Origin: Halomonas sp. SpR8
GTDB lineage: Bacteria; Pseudomonadota; Gammaproteobacteria; Pseudomonadales; Halomonadaceae
NCBI RefSeq assembly: GCF_031010195.1
Contig: NZ_JAUAMC010000001.1
Location: forward strand, 496,001-560,000
DNA: 64,000 nt
Direction: 5' to 3'
Shown here one piece after another: positions 49,274 through 58,772 of this stretch; position 1 is the first letter of the stretch, and each line of letters opens with the position of its first letter. Position numbers and translations under genes: made by a program. The notes under the pieces were generated by a model. It ran no database searches, was not told the origin of the DNA, and worked only from the letters and a program-made list of their open reading frames with translations.

Positions 49274-50452
49274 ATGTTCGAATTGGTAGATAACGCACCC
49301 TCGAGCAGTGCGGTCATCAAAGTGGTTGGTGTTGGCGGCGGTGGCGGCAATGCTGTAAACCACATGGTCGAAAGCAATATTGAAGGCGTTGAGTTTATCT
49401 GCGCTAACACGGATGCCCAGGCGCTTAAGCGCGTTTCGGCAAAAACCGTATTGCAACTAGGCAGTGAAATTACAAAAGGATTAGGCGCAGGTGCCAATCC
49501 CGATGTAGGGCGTCAGGCGGCGATGGAAGACCGCGAGCGCATTGCCGAATTGCTGGTTGGTGCCGATATGGTGTTCATCACTGCCGGTATGGGCGGTGGT
49601 ACCGGTACCGGTGGCGCACCTGTGGTTGCACAGGTTGCGAAAGAACTCGGTATTCTTACCGTTGCGGTTGTAACCCGTCCCTTCCCGTTTGAAGGGCCGA
49701 AGCGCATGCGCGCTGCTGAAGAGGGCATGAAAGAGCTCTCCGAGCATGTCGATTCATTGATTACTATCCCCAATGAAAAGCTGCTCTCAGTATTGGGTAA
49801 AAACGCCACGCTGCTAACGGCCTTTAGTGCCGCGAACGATGTGCTGTTGGGTGCCGTTCAGGGTATTGCTGAGCTGATTACCAGCCCAGGTATCATCAAC
49901 GTCGATTTTGCCGATGTGCGTACCGTTATGTCGGAAATGGGCATGGCGATGATGGGTACCGGCGGAGCGACAGGCGAAAATCGTGCTCGTGAAGCAGCTG
50001 AGAAGGCTATCCGTAGTCCGCTGCTGGAAGATATCGATCTTCATGGCGCGCGCGGTATTCTGGTCAACATCACTGCTGGTCCCGATCTGTCGATTGGCGA
50101 GTTCAATGATGTGGGCGCCACTGTGCAAGAGTTTGCATCGCCAGATGCAACTATCGTAGTGGGTACCTCCATTGACATGGAAATGTCCGACGAACTACGT
50201 GTTACTGTTGTGGCCGCGGGCCTGGATGGGCAAAAATCCAAAACGACAGCGCGCGAGCCGGCACGTCGCTCCGCAGCGGAATCTTCATCTGATTACCGCA
50301 AGCTTCAGCAGCCGACGGTAATGCGTCAACAAGCGACTGCACGCGCTGAAGCGCCTGAAGCCGCCGCTAAACCACGCCCTGAAAAGCGTCGTGCTAGTGA
50401 AGCCGACGATTATCTTGATATCCCCGCATTTCTACGCCGCCAGGCGGATTGA
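49274..50452 (+). CDS. ftsZ: Cell division tubulin homologue FtsZ
   Basis: 392 residues. GTP-binding signature [14 protein letters not shown]-terminal [14 protein letters not shown], a variable linker (about 320-375) and the C-terminal peptide [13 protein letters not shown] that binds FtsA and ZipA. Forms the Z-ring. AGGAGA precedes ATG 49274. Followed by a perfect 16-bp inverted repeat. Confidence 0.99.
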   Translation: MFELVDNAPSSSAVIKVVGVGGGGGNAVNHMVESNIEGVEFICANTDAQALKRVSAKTVLQLGSEITKGLGAGANPDVGRQAAMEDRERIAELLVGADMVFITAGMGGGTGTGGAPVVAQVAKELGILTVAVVTRPFPFEGPKRMRAAEEGMKELSEHVDSLITIPNEKLLSVLGKNATLLTAFSAANDVLLGAVQGIAELITSPGIINVDFADVRTVMSEMGMAMMGTGGATGENRAREAAEKAIRSPLLEDIDLHGARGILVNITAGPDLSIGEFNDVGATVQEFASPDATIVVGTSIDMEMSDELRVTVVAAGLDGQKSKTTAREPARRSAAESSSDYRKLQQPTVMRQQATARAEAPEAAAKPRPEKRRASEADDYLDIPAFLRRQAD

Positions 50453-50476
50453 TCTTTTATCAGACTCACTTTCGCG

Positions 50477-50513
50477 GCAAGCAAGCGTTTTATTGGCTAA
50501 AACGCTTGCTTGC
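50477..50513. terminator. Perfect 16-bp stem hairpin after ftsZ
   Basis: GCAAGCAAGCGTTTTA (50477-50492) pairs perfectly with TAAAACGCTTGCTTGC (50498-50513) around a 5-nt loop. It lies between ftsZ and lpxC. No classical T-run follows, so termination may be partial or the hairpin may protect the ftsZ mRNA 3' end. Confidence 0.55.
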
Positions 50514-50583
50514 TGTTAAAGTGAACACTGTTTGATAACTTTTTCCTACGGCAATCACCGTCATTAGAGTTCGATTACTACCC

Positions 50584-51495
50584 ATGATCAGACAACGCAC
50601 CCTACAAAATGTCATTCGCGCTACCGGCGTGGGCCTGCACTCTGGCAAAAAAGTCCATTTGGCTTTGCGTCCGGCACCGGCCAATACAGGGATTGTGTTT
50701 GTCAGAACCGATCTGGACCCCGTTGTTCATGTGCCGGCCCGTGCAGAATTGGTGGAAGACACCACTCTATGCACCGCGCTTTCATGTAAAGGGGTTAAAG
50801 TAGCGACCGTTGAACACCTGATGTCAGCCTTTGCCGGACTGGGTATTGATAACGCTTACGTGGATGTTAGTGAGCCTGAAGTTCCTATTATGGACGGCAG
50901 CGCGAGCCCATTTGTGTTTTTGATTCAGTCTGCGGGTATTTTAGAGCAGGATGCAGCAAAGAAATTTATCCGTATTAAACATCGTGTGGCGGTTACCGAT
51001 GGCGATAAAGAAGCGGTTTTCTTGCCCCATCAAGGTTTCAAAGTCTCTTTTGCCATTGACTTCGATCACCCGGTGTTTGAGCAGCAGAAACAGACGGCGC
51101 TGATTGATTTTTCGACCACTTCCTTCGTGAAAGAAGTGTCGCGCGCGCGTACCTTTGGTTTTATGCGTGATCTTGAGTTTTTGCGTTCAAATAACTTGGC
51201 CCTTGGCGGCAGTCTCGATAACGCTATCGTGGTAGACGACTACCGCATCGTTAACGAGGGTGGTCTGCGTTACGAAGATGAATTTGTTAAGCATAAAGTG
51301 CTTGATGCTATCGGCGACTTATACCAGCTTGGTTATAGCTTAATTGGCGAGTTCCGCGGTGTTAAGTCAGGCCATGCGCTCAATAATCAGCTGTGCCGTG
51401 AATTAATGGCGCAGCCAGAAGCTTACGAAATCGTCACGTTTGAAGAAGATAAGGCGGTGGCGCCCATCTCCTACGTTGCTCCTGCCATGGCGTAA
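50584..51495 (+). CDS. lpxC: UDP-3-O-acyl-N-acetylglucosamine deacetylase LpxC
   Basis: 303 residues, zinc amidase. First committed step of lipid A synthesis. Metal ligands: His in [16 protein letters not shown] (about residue 78) and His/Asp in [16 protein letters not shown] (about 237 and 241). N-terminus [21 protein letters not shown] cut here as [10 protein letters not shown]. Length and order after ftsZ are standard; usually regulated by FtsH proteolysis at the C-terminus. Confidence 0.98.
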   Translation: MIRQRTLQNVIRATGVGLHSGKKVHLALRPAPANTGIVFVRTDLDPVVHVPARAELVEDTTLCTALSCKGVKVATVEHLMSAFAGLGIDNAYVDVSEPEVPIMDGSASPFVFLIQSAGILEQDAAKKFIRIKHRVAVTDGDKEAVFLPHQGFKVSFAIDFDHPVFEQQKQTALIDFSTTSFVKEVSRARTFGFMRDLEFLRSNNLALGGSLDNAIVVDDYRIVNEGGLRYEDEFVKHKVLDAIGDLYQLGYSLIGEFRGVKSGHALNNQLCRELMAQPEAYEIVTFEEDKAVAPISYVAPAMA

Positions 51496-51567
51496 CAGCC
51501 AGGCTGACTATATCGCGTTTCGCTGCTGGTAAGTTGCACTTGGCAAGCGCAAGACTGTTAGAAATTC

Positions 51568-51606
51568 ACGCAAAAAGTATCGCCCAGGCGGTGCTTTTTG
51601 CGTTTT
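51568..51606 (+). terminator. Rho-independent terminator after lpxC
   Basis: ACGCAAAAAG...CGCC pairs with GGCG...CTTTTTGCGT over about 15-17 bp with two G-U wobbles, then TTTT. The A-run on the left arm allows it to work for dciA on the other strand as well. Confidence 0.75.
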
Positions 51607-51644
51607 AAGCGGCTGATGATTTAACGGCACTTTAAGTTTGTGGA

Positions 51645-52106
51645 TTACTCATGGGGGCGTGCGTGTGACGCAAGACGTTCAAGCGCACGCTTTAAAGCAG
51701 GGTTGGTCGTATCCTCAGCGCACTCTGCAAGTGTTTTACCTGCATCTGCTGAAAGACAGCGCGTGTTGCGCGGCGGGGCCACAATAGGGCGCACGGGACG
51801 TACTTTAAACGTAAAACCATTCACGCCTTCAAAGCCGGGCAATTGATGAAGTAGTTCTAGCAGGCGACGTTGTTCGAAGCGTAGCCACGTTAACCAAGCT
51901 GCTTGGCCACTAATAAGTGTTAAACGACCTTCGCGAAAACCGCCGACAAAAATATGCTCACGCATCTCTTCGGGCAAGTGGGCGCGCAGATGCCGCTGCG
52001 CCTGGTCGATTAAGCGAGACAGGCGCATTAACTGGTTAATATCGCCGGACGTTGAGAGCAAACGGGCGATGGGCTGTGCGCGAGAACGCTTAACCTTTAT
52101 ACTCAT
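51645..52106 (-). CDS. dciA: DciA (DUF721) replicative helicase loader
   Basis: 153 residues. The N-terminal half fits the DUF721/DciA domain (LMRLSRLIDQAQRHLRAHLP, then FREGRLTLISGQAAWLTWLRF cut here as GRLTLISGQAAWLTWLR). DciA is the ancestral loader of DnaB helicase in bacteria without DnaC. The tail after residue 100 is variable and probably disordered. Converges with lpxC and diverges from the secA leader, the pseudomonad arrangement. Confidence 0.85.
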   Translation of the reverse strand: MSIKVKRSRAQPIARLLSTSGDINQLMRLSRLIDQAQRHLRAHLPEEMREHIFVGGFREGRLTLISGQAAWLTWLRFEQRRLLELLHQLPGFEGVNGFTFKVRPVRPIVAPPRNTRCLSADAGKTLAECAEDTTNPALKRALERLASHARPHE

Positions 52107-52116
52107 ACGCTTAATT

Positions 52117-52148
52117 CCTAGGGTACCGCTATCCTAGGGCACCGCTAA
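52117..52148. repeat. 16-bp tandem duplication upstream of dciA
   Basis: CCTAGGGTACCGCTAT (52117-52132) is followed by CCTAGGGCACCGCTAA (52133-52148), two differences in 16. It lies in the divergent dciA/secA-leader spacer, 10 bp from the dciA start. Confidence 0.85.
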
Positions 52149-52217
52149 TGGGGATGTCGGCGCTTTTGCCGAGCAACTATTAGCCGATACTACCACGCTC
52201 AGGAGCCGGTCTACAGC

Positions 52218-52574
52218 ATGTCATCCACGCTTGATATTCAATCTGCTTTGCCGCGGCGCCAGCGTCGCTACGGTATTGCACGTTGGTGGCTGGCCGGTCT
52301 GTTAGTGAGTTGCCTCCTGCCTGCTAGTTTAGGTCCTGCGGATGCTTTTCGCGGCGGTGAACGTAGCGTCATAATCTGTTTCTGGGTACCCGCGATTTTA
52401 CGCGCTCAGTCGCACTGGATTGCCAAAAGACGGCGTGCAGTACGCCGCTTTGCGCAAAGCCCGCGGCGATTTGCGCCAGCAAGATGTCTATATAATTGGC
52501 TGCCCCCAATGACCATGCTGGTCGCGGCGCGCGATGTTTTGACTCAGCGCGGTCCTCCTTTCCCGTCGAGTTGA
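52218..52574 (+). CDS. Small secretory protein upstream of secA, SecM-like candidate
   Basis: 118 residues. N-terminus basic (PRRQRRYGIARWW) followed by a hydrophobic stretch LAGLLVSCLLPASLG and a PADA cleavage-like site (about residue 43): a Sec signal peptide. The mature part is Arg-rich. Compared from memory with E. coli SecM, several residues are collinear: Trp67, Arg73, Val75, Arg77, Leu95-Pro96 and LTQ (108-110). It stops soon after (LTQRGPPFPSS) and lacks the canonical FxxxxWIxxxxGIRAGP arrest sequence; RGPP is the nearest resemblance. AGGAG lies about 12 bp upstream. Position between lpxC/dciA and secA is that of secM. It could be a diverged SecM, a shortened relic, or an unrelated secretory ORF. 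Confidence 0.6.
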   Translation: MSSTLDIQSALPRRQRRYGIARWWLAGLLVSCLLPASLGPADAFRGGERSVIICFWVPAILRAQSHWIAKRRRAVRRFAQSPRRFAPARCLYNWLPPMTMLVAARDVLTQRGPPFPSS

Positions 52575-52592
52575 CTAATACAGCTACTTTGT

Positions 52593-52614
52593 CCCTTCTC
52601 GTTTCGGAGAAGGG
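52593..52614 (+). promoter_or_regulatory. Stem-loop between SecM-like ORF and secA
   Basis: CCCTTCTC (52593-52600) pairs perfectly with GAGAAGGG (52607-52614), loop GTTTCG. It lies 18 bp after the small ORF stop and 54 bp before the canonical secA start. No T-run follows, so it is not a typical terminator. In E. coli a stem-loop in the same place controls secA translation; that role here is inference. Confidence 0.5.
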
Positions 52615-52668
52615 CTTGAAGAAATAGGGCGAGTCTCGATGGGTCGCTCGCGAATATTTGGATATTTC

Positions 52669-55404
52669 ATGCTTAATAATTTATTACGTAAAGTCGTGGG
52701 CTCTAAAAATGATCGCGATGTCAAACGCATGCACAAAAATGTGCCGCAGATTAACGCGCTAGAAGCAGAGTTTGAGGCTATTAGCGATGCTGAGCTACAG
52801 GGCAAAACGGCTGAGCTTCGCGAGCGCCTGGCGTCGGGCGAATCCCTGGATGCGTTGCTAACCCCTGCTTTTGCGATTGTTCGTGAAGCCAGTAAGCGGG
52901 TCATGAGCATGCGTCATTTCGACGTACAGATGGTCGGTGGTATGACGTTGCATCGTGGTCGTATTGCGGAGATGAAAACCGGTGAGGGTAAAACGCTGGT
53001 CGCGACGCTGGCGGTTTACCTAAATGCGCTGCCGGGTAAAGGTGTGCACGTGGTCACGGTGAATGACTACTTGGCCCGGCGTGATGCCGAGTGGATGCGC
53101 CCGCTGTATGAGTTTCTAGGCCTGACCATTGGCGTCATCTTCTCTGGGCAAACCGGTGAAGAGAAGCGTCATGCCTACCATTGCGATATTACTTACGGCA
53201 CTAATAACGAGTTCGGCTTCGACTATCTGCGCGATAACATGGCGTTCTCGTTAGAAGATAAAGTCCAGCGTGGGCTGCATTATGCGATTGTCGATGAGGT
53301 TGACTCGATTCTTATCGATGAAGCGCGTACGCCGCTGATTATTTCAGGCGCTGTCGATGAAAATACCGATCTCTATAAAGTCGTTAACCAACTTGCTCAG
53401 CAGCTTGAGAAGGGTGAAGAGATTGAAGATGAAGAGGCCACCGTCGTCGGTGACTTCTTAGTTGATGAGAAACAGAAGCAGGTTGAGCTGACCGAGCAAG
53501 GGCATAATAAAGTTGAAGAGCTGATGCGCTCTGAAGGCTTGTTAGGCGATGATGAATCGCTTTATGCCGCACAAAATCTCAACTTGCTCCAGCATATGCA
53601 CTCGGCCCTGCGCGCCCGCTATCTCTACAACCGGGACGTTGACTATATCGTCTCCGAAGGCCAAGTCGTCATCGTTGACGAGCATACCGGTCGCTCAATG
53701 CCGGGGCGTCGCTGGTCGGAAGGCTTACACCAAGCCGTTGAAGCTAAAGAAGGCGTCACAGTGCAGCGTGAAAGCCAAACGCTAGCTTCCACCACTTTCC
53801 AGAACTATTTCCGTCTGTATGAAAAGTTAGCGGGGATGACCGGTACGGCAGATACTGAAGCCTTCGAGTTTCGGCAGATTTATGGCCTTGACGTAGTGGT
53901 TATTCCAACCAATCGCCCGCTGGCACGTAAAGACTTGAATGATTTGGTTTATTTGAGCGCTGAAGAGAAATACGAAGCGATCATCAAAGATGTCAGGGCT
54001 GAAACGGAAGCTGGCCGACCGGTCTTGGTGGGTACCGCTTCAATTGAGACATCTGAGTATCTTGCCAGCCTGATGCGCGAGGCTGGCTTAGCGTTTAACG
54101 TGCTGAATGCCAAGCAGCACCAGAGTGAAGCCGAGATCATTGCCCAGGCTGGTCGCCCAGGGGCAATCACTATCGCCACTAATATGGCCGGTCGCGGTAC
54201 CGATATCGTTCTGGGGGGCAACTGGGAGGCCGAAGCCGCGAAGCTGCAAAACCCCACTCAAGCGCAGGTTGATGCACTCAAAGCCGAGTGGCAAGCGCGT
54301 CACGATGGTGTGTTGGCCGCTGGCGGCCTCCACGTCGTTGGCTCTGAGCGCCACGAATCCCGGCGTATTGATAACCAGCTGCGGGGCCGTGCCGGTCGCC
54401 AAGGCGACCCAGGTTCGACGCGCTTCTTCCTGTCGCTTGAAGATAGCCTGATGCGCCTATTTGGCTCAGATCGCGTTAAACGTTTGATGCAGGCGCTGGG
54501 TCTTGAGCATGGCGAAGCCATCGAGCATAAAATGGTTTCCAATGCCGTTGAGCGGGCTCAGAAAAAAGTTGAAGGGCGCAACTTCGATATTCGTAAACAG
54601 CTGCTTGAATACGATGATGTCGCCAACGATCAGCGCCGGGTGATCTACGACCAGCGCAATGAGATTCTGGCTGCGGACAACGTTGCGGATGCCGTTATTG
54701 GTATCCGTGAAGAGGTTATGGAAACGGCGATCAGCGACTACGTGCCGCCTCAGAGTCTGCCCGAGCAGTGGGATTTGCCCGGTTTGGAAGCGCATCTCAA
54801 GACGGAATTTAACCTTGATGCCCCTGTCGTTCAGTGGGCCGCTGAAGATGATCGTTTCAGCGAGGAGCAGTTGCGCGAGCGGCTGCAAGCCATGCATCGC
54901 GAGGCCTATGCAGCCAAAATTGATGCTGCCGGTGAGAAGTTAATCCGCCGTTTTGAAAAGCAGGTAATGCTGCAAGTGCTGGATACGCGCTGGAAAGAGC
55001 ACCTTCAGTCGATGGATCATCTACGTCGCGGCATCCACCTGCGCGGCTATGCTCAGAAAAATCCCAAGCAGGAGTACAAGCGTGAATCCTTTACGCTCTT
55101 CCAGCAGTTGCTCGAACATATTAAGGCCGATGTGACGCGTATTCTTAGCCACGTTCAAGTACGTCAGCCTGAGGAAGTCGACGCCCTGGAGCGTCAGCGC
55201 CGTGAAGCGTTGGAGCGTGAAACCGCTACGGCTGCTGCCAGCCGTCACGACGATCCAGCCAGCGAGCAGTCGGGCACCTCCGAGGAAGCGCCCAGCGTTG
55301 ATGGTCGTCCGGTACGTCGTGAAGGGCCGAAGGTTGGCCGTAATGATCCGTGTATTTGTGGCTCGGGTAAGAAGTATAAGCAGTGCTGTGGAAAGTTGAG
55401 TTAA
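52669..55404 (+). CDS. secA: Preprotein translocase ATPase SecA
   Basis: 911 residues from ATG 52669, which gives the family N-terminus [17 protein letters not shown]. An in-frame ATG at 52639 would add ten residues not typical of SecA. Walker [25 protein letters not shown] (DEAD motor), [17 protein letters not shown], and the C-terminal zinc-binding [15 protein letters not shown] that binds SecB and ribosomes. SecA drives protein export through SecYEG. The binding site for either start is weak, consistent with translational control. Confidence 0.98.
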   Translation: MLNNLLRKVVGSKNDRDVKRMHKNVPQINALEAEFEAISDAELQGKTAELRERLASGESLDALLTPAFAIVREASKRVMSMRHFDVQMVGGMTLHRGRIAEMKTGEGKTLVATLAVYLNALPGKGVHVVTVNDYLARRDAEWMRPLYEFLGLTIGVIFSGQTGEEKRHAYHCDITYGTNNEFGFDYLRDNMAFSLEDKVQRGLHYAIVDEVDSILIDEARTPLIISGAVDENTDLYKVVNQLAQQLEKGEEIEDEEATVVGDFLVDEKQKQVELTEQGHNKVEELMRSEGLLGDDESLYAAQNLNLLQHMHSALRARYLYNRDVDYIVSEGQVVIVDEHTGRSMPGRRWSEGLHQAVEAKEGVTVQRESQTLASTTFQNYFRLYEKLAGMTGTADTEAFEFRQIYGLDVVVIPTNRPLARKDLNDLVYLSAEEKYEAIIKDVRAETEAGRPVLVGTASIETSEYLASLMREAGLAFNVLNAKQHQSEAEIIAQAGRPGAITIATNMAGRGTDIVLGGNWEAEAAKLQNPTQAQVDALKAEWQARHDGVLAAGGLHVVGSERHESRRIDNQLRGRAGRQGDPGSTRFFLSLEDSLMRLFGSDRVKRLMQALGLEHGEAIEHKMVSNAVERAQKKVEGRNFDIRKQLLEYDDVANDQRRVIYDQRNEILAADNVADAVIGIREEVMETAISDYVPPQSLPEQWDLPGLEAHLKTEFNLDAPVVQWAAEDDRFSEEQLRERLQAMHREAYAAKIDAAGEKLIRRFEKQVMLQVLDTRWKEHLQSMDHLRRGIHLRGYAQKNPKQEYKRESFTLFQQLLEHIKADVTRILSHVQVRQPEEVDALERQRREALERETATAAASRHDDPASEQSGTSEEAPSVDGRPVRREGPKVGRNDPCICGSGKKYKQCCGKLS

Positions 55405-55459
55405 CGGTGCCAAGTTCTGAAACAGCGGCTGAGATAGCGTCTGCCAAAAGGAGAAACAC

Positions 55460-56689
55460 ATGGCGGTAGGAAATACGTCTTTTCCAGATATGCCGCCCCT
55501 TGACGGGGTGCGTCTGGGTGTAGCAATGGCAGGCATCAAGAAGCCTAACCGTCGCGATATGGTGGTCATTGAGCTGCCCGAAACTGCCACTGTGTCAGGT
55601 GTGTTTACCCAAAATGCGTTTTGCGCCGCGCCGGTGATAGTGGCAAAGCAGCACCTTGAGATGTGCCGTGCTGATAACCGCGCACCGCGCTTTTGGCTGA
55701 TAAATACCGGCAATGCCAACGCAGGCACGGGAGAAGCAGGCTTGCGCGATGCGCGCACAAGCTGTGCCGAGCTTGCCAAGCAAGCCGGGGTAAACGAGCA
55801 CGACGTGTTGCCGTTCTCAACCGGCGTGATTGGCGAGCTGCTACCGATGGAAAGGCTATTGGCGGGACTGGGGCCTGCGCTGGAAACTCTGGCCAGCGAC
55901 GGCCCTGCGTGGCAACACGCAGGGCTGGGTATATTAACCACTGATACCCGCGCCAAAGGCTCAACCGTCACATTGGACATTGGCGACCAGACGGTGACGA
56001 TCAACGGCATCGCTAAAGGGTCAGGCATGATCAAACCCAACATGGCGACCATGCTGGGATTTGTCGTCACCGATGCGGCGATTGAGGCACCACTTCTAGA
56101 TCGCCTCTTGCGGGAAACCGTGGATCGCTCTTTTAACTGCATTACGGTGGACAGCGATACCTCGACCAATGACGCCTGCATGATAGCGGCGACTGGCACT
56201 GGTCCGCAGATAGTCGATGAAGAGCAGGTATCGATTTTCCGTAATGCGTTGCAGCGGGTGATGACCGAGCTTGCGCAAGCGATTATTCGCGACGGCGAAG
56301 GCGCGACTAAGTTCGTAACCCTTCAGGTAGGCGAAGCAAAAAGCCGTCAAGAAGCGCTTGATGTAGCGTTCACCGTTGCTCATTCACCGCTGGTTAAGAC
56401 CGCGCTCTATGCGTCAGATGCTAATTGGGGGCGTATTTTGGCAGCCGTTGGTCGGGCGCCCGTGAGTGACTTTGACGTTAATCGCGTGGTGATTGAGTTG
56501 GGTGATGTGCGTTTAGTCGAGCATGGCGGGCGTGCCGCTGGTTATACCGAAGCAGCGGGTAGCGCCGTGATGGCGCAATCAGACATTACCATTCGTATTA
56601 ACTTGGGACGCGGTGAAGAGAGCGCCACGGTGTGGACCTCTGATCTCTCCCATGACTATGTATCTATCAACGCGGATTACCGCAGCTAG
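55460..56689 (+). CDS. argJ: Bifunctional glutamate N-acetyltransferase / ornithine acetyltransferase ArgJ
   Basis: 409 residues. Self-cleaving Ntn-type enzyme; the cleavage/catalytic Thr is Thr197 in KPNMATMLGF. It transfers acetyl from N-acetylornithine to glutamate, giving the cyclic arginine pathway. Whether it is bi- or monofunctional cannot be told from sequence alone. AAGGAG precedes ATG 55460. secA-argJ-mutT is the Pseudomonas order. Confidence 0.97.
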   Translation: MAVGNTSFPDMPPLDGVRLGVAMAGIKKPNRRDMVVIELPETATVSGVFTQNAFCAAPVIVAKQHLEMCRADNRAPRFWLINTGNANAGTGEAGLRDARTSCAELAKQAGVNEHDVLPFSTGVIGELLPMERLLAGLGPALETLASDGPAWQHAGLGILTTDTRAKGSTVTLDIGDQTVTINGIAKGSGMIKPNMATMLGFVVTDAAIEAPLLDRLLRETVDRSFNCITVDSDTSTNDACMIAATGTGPQIVDEEQVSIFRNALQRVMTELAQAIIRDGEGATKFVTLQVGEAKSRQEALDVAFTVAHSPLVKTALYASDANWGRILAAVGRAPVSDFDVNRVVIELGDVRLVEHGGRAAGYTEAAGSAVMAQSDITIRINLGRGEESATVWTSDLSHDYVSINADYRS

Positions 56690-56803
56690 TCAGTTGTTCC
56701 CCCTCGACGGAGCATTTAACTGGCAGCAGTACAGGGCATACGCAGCGAGATGGCACCGTCATCATCAATATCAGTGTGCACACAGTGAATAAAGACGTAG
56801 TGA

Positions 56804-57772
56804 GTGGATGAGTATATGAGCATAAAGGTAAAACGGCGGGTTCACGTCGCGGCGGCTGCGATTATTAGCGCCGATCAACAGCAGGTACTTATCGCTCGTC
56901 GGCCGTCGAACGTTGATCAAGGCGGACTGTGGGAGTTTCCAGGCGGTAAGCTGGCTCCTTATGAAACCGGTCTTGAAGGTTTAAAACGTGAGCTGCACGA
57001 AGAGTTGGGCGTAGAAATTGTCTGCGCCCAGCCGTTGATCCGCGTGCATCACGAGTATCCCGATAAACATATCCTGCTCGACGTCTGGCAGGTGCACGAG
57101 TTTGCTGGCGAGCCCTTTGGCCGAGAAGGGCAAGCGGTGCGCTGGGTGCCCATGAGCGAGCTCTCCAACTACCCCTTTCCGGCAGCTAATTTACCGATTT
57201 TACGCGCGGTGAGATTGCCCACCGAGTATCTAATCACCGGTGAAGAGTTGGATGAGGCGCGCTTTGATGCTTTTTTGGAGCGTGCGCTGCGTGAAGACCA
57301 CATTCGCCTGGTGCAACTGCGTGCTAAACAGCTGGACGAGGCCGCTTACCTTGCGCGTGCCCAGCGAGCGCTAAGCCTGTGTCGTGAGCATGGCGCGCGG
57401 CTATTGTTAAATGGTGAGCCAACGCTGCTTGATCGCATTGATGCCGATGGTATCCATTTGACCAGTGAGCGTTTAATGCAACTTGAACGCCGTCCAATTG
57501 CTGAAAACAAGTGGCTCTCGGCGTCAACACACAACCAAAAGCAGCTTACCCAAGCAGCGGTATTAGGCTGCGATTTCGTCAGCCTTTCACCACTGCGCAC
57601 CACGCCGTCGCACCCTGAAGTGTTTCCGCTCGGCTGGCACGATTTCCAGCAACTGGTCGAGCGTGCAGGCATGCCTGTATTCGCACTTGGTGGTATGACC
57701 CGCTTTGATGCCAATCACGCCCGTGCCGTGGGTGCTCAAGGGATCGCTTCAATCCGCGATTTCTGGAAATAA
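56804..57772 (+). CDS. mutT: Nudix hydrolase MutT fused to a ThiE-like domain
   Basis: 322 residues. N-terminal Nudix domain (about 10-135) with Nudix box GGKLAPYETGLEGLKRELHEELG, visible as GLKRELHEELG; expected to remove 8-oxo-dGTP. The C-terminal half (about 140-320) resembles thiamine-phosphate synthase (VQLRAKQLDE, SASTHNQ, FALGGM). Compared from memory with ThiE, the metal/substrate motif NDR reads NGE here, so the domain may not make thiamine phosphate. The fusion is common in pseudomonads. ATG 56804 or ATG 56816 are possible starts. Confidence 0.93.
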   Translation: MDEYMSIKVKRRVHVAAAAIISADQQQVLIARRPSNVDQGGLWEFPGGKLAPYETGLEGLKRELHEELGVEIVCAQPLIRVHHEYPDKHILLDVWQVHEFAGEPFGREGQAVRWVPMSELSNYPFPAANLPILRAVRLPTEYLITGEELDEARFDAFLERALREDHIRLVQLRAKQLDEAAYLARAQRALSLCREHGARLLLNGEPTLLDRIDADGIHLTSERLMQLERRPIAENKWLSASTHNQKQLTQAAVLGCDFVSLSPLRTTPSHPEVFPLGWHDFQQLVERAGMPVFALGGMTRFDANHARAVGAQGIASIRDFWK

Positions 57773-57798
57773 ATCAGCTAATTAGTTTGTAATGAAAA

Positions 57799-57836
57799 AC
57801 GCCTGCCTGGGTCGTTATCCAAGGCAGGTGTTTTTG
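57799..57836 (+). terminator. Rho-independent terminator after mutT
   Basis: ACGCCTGCCT (57799-57808) pairs with AGGCAGGTGT (57822-57831, one G-U), followed by TTTTGTTT. It lies between mutT and the convergent aguB. Confidence 0.85.
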
Positions 57837-57859
57837 TTTAGCAAGCAATCGAAGGCTAT

Positions 57860-58762
57860 CTAGTCGCGGTAGCGGCGGGTTAGGTCCCCATAGGCATCAA
57901 TTCTACGGTCGCGCAGATAGGGCCAGATGCGCCGGGTATTTTCACTGCGCGCCATATCAAGTTTGACAACGAGCTGTTCTGTCTCTTCTCCCGCATGGGC
58001 TAGTAGTTCACCTTGCGGCCCGCAGACAAAACTACCGCCCCAAAACTGAATGCCATCGCCGACCCCAGAGTGATCGGTCTCAAAGCCTACTCGATTGGCT
58101 ACCAGAACGGGTAAGCCATTCGCTACGCCATGGGCGCGCTGGATCACCGTCCAAGCATCTTTTTGGCGAACTTTTTCAGCGCTGTCATCGTTGGGATCCC
58201 AGCCAATCGCGGTGGGATAGAGCAGTAAATCGGCACCGGCCAGCGCCATTAGGCGAGCAGCTTCGGGATACCACTGATCCCAGCAGACCAGCACACCCAA
58301 GCGACCCACCGAGGTGTCGATGGGCGTGAAGCCCTCTGCACGAGCGCTATCGTGATCACCGGGGGTAAAATAAAACTTCTCATAGAACCCGGGGTCATCG
58401 GGAATGTGCATTTTGCGATACTGGCCAATCCTTCCCTTCGTACGGTCATAGACCACCGCCGTATTGTGATACAGCCCCGGTGCACGCCGCTCAAACAGCG
58501 ATCCGATCAATACAATATCCAGCTCTTTAGCGAGCGCGGCCAATCGCTGGCCGGTAGGGCCGTCAAGCGGCTCCGCTAGGTCAAACAGAGCCGGATCCTC
58601 AAACTGGCAGAAATAGTGAGTAGCGTGCAGTTCCTGGAGCAGTACCAACTGCGCACCTTGTTTCACCGCATGGCGAATGCCTTCTTCGCTGATGGCAAGG
58701 CTTTTGGCTTTATCCGGCCAGGCGGACTGCTGCACGATACCCACGGTTAATGTGTTCGCCAT
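57860..58762 (-). CDS. aguB: N-carbamoylputrescine amidase AguB
   Basis: 300 residues, nitrilase family. Catalytic triad Glu44 (LLQELH), Lys117 (YRKMHI) and Cys160 (VLVCWDQWYPEA). It hydrolyses N-carbamoylputrescine to putrescine, the second step of agmatine use. ATG 58762 has AAGGAG upstream. It follows aguA with an 10-bp gap; together they form an agmatine-to-putrescine operon. Confidence 0.96.
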   Translation of the reverse strand: MANTLTVGIVQQSAWPDKAKSLAISEEGIRHAVKQGAQLVLLQELHATHYFCQFEDPALFDLAEPLDGPTGQRLAALAKELDIVLIGSLFERRAPGLYHNTAVVYDRTKGRIGQYRKMHIPDDPGFYEKFYFTPGDHDSARAEGFTPIDTSVGRLGVLVCWDQWYPEAARLMALAGADLLLYPTAIGWDPNDDSAEKVRQKDAWTVIQRAHGVANGLPVLVANRVGFETDHSGVGDGIQFWGGSFVCGPQGELLAHAGEETEQLVVKLDMARSENTRRIWPYLRDRRIDAYGDLTRRYRD

Positions 58763-58772
58763 AATGGCTCCT

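Noticed and set aside
52575..52640. Frameshift or stop read-through restoring a SecM arrest sequence after the small ORF
   Set aside because: All three forward frames up to secA were read: none contains GIRAGP or a similar arrest sequence, so simple frame repair does not recover canonical SecM.
52639..52668. Ten-residue N-terminal extension of SecA from ATG 52639
   Set aside because: The conserved SecA N-terminus starts at the ATG at 52669; the extension has no family match. It cannot be fully excluded because binding sites for both starts are weak.
55021..56199. 392-codon minus-strand ORF over the end of secA and argJ
   Set aside because: It is a reverse-frame shadow of two strongly recognised genes, Ser/Thr-rich and lacking any family pattern.
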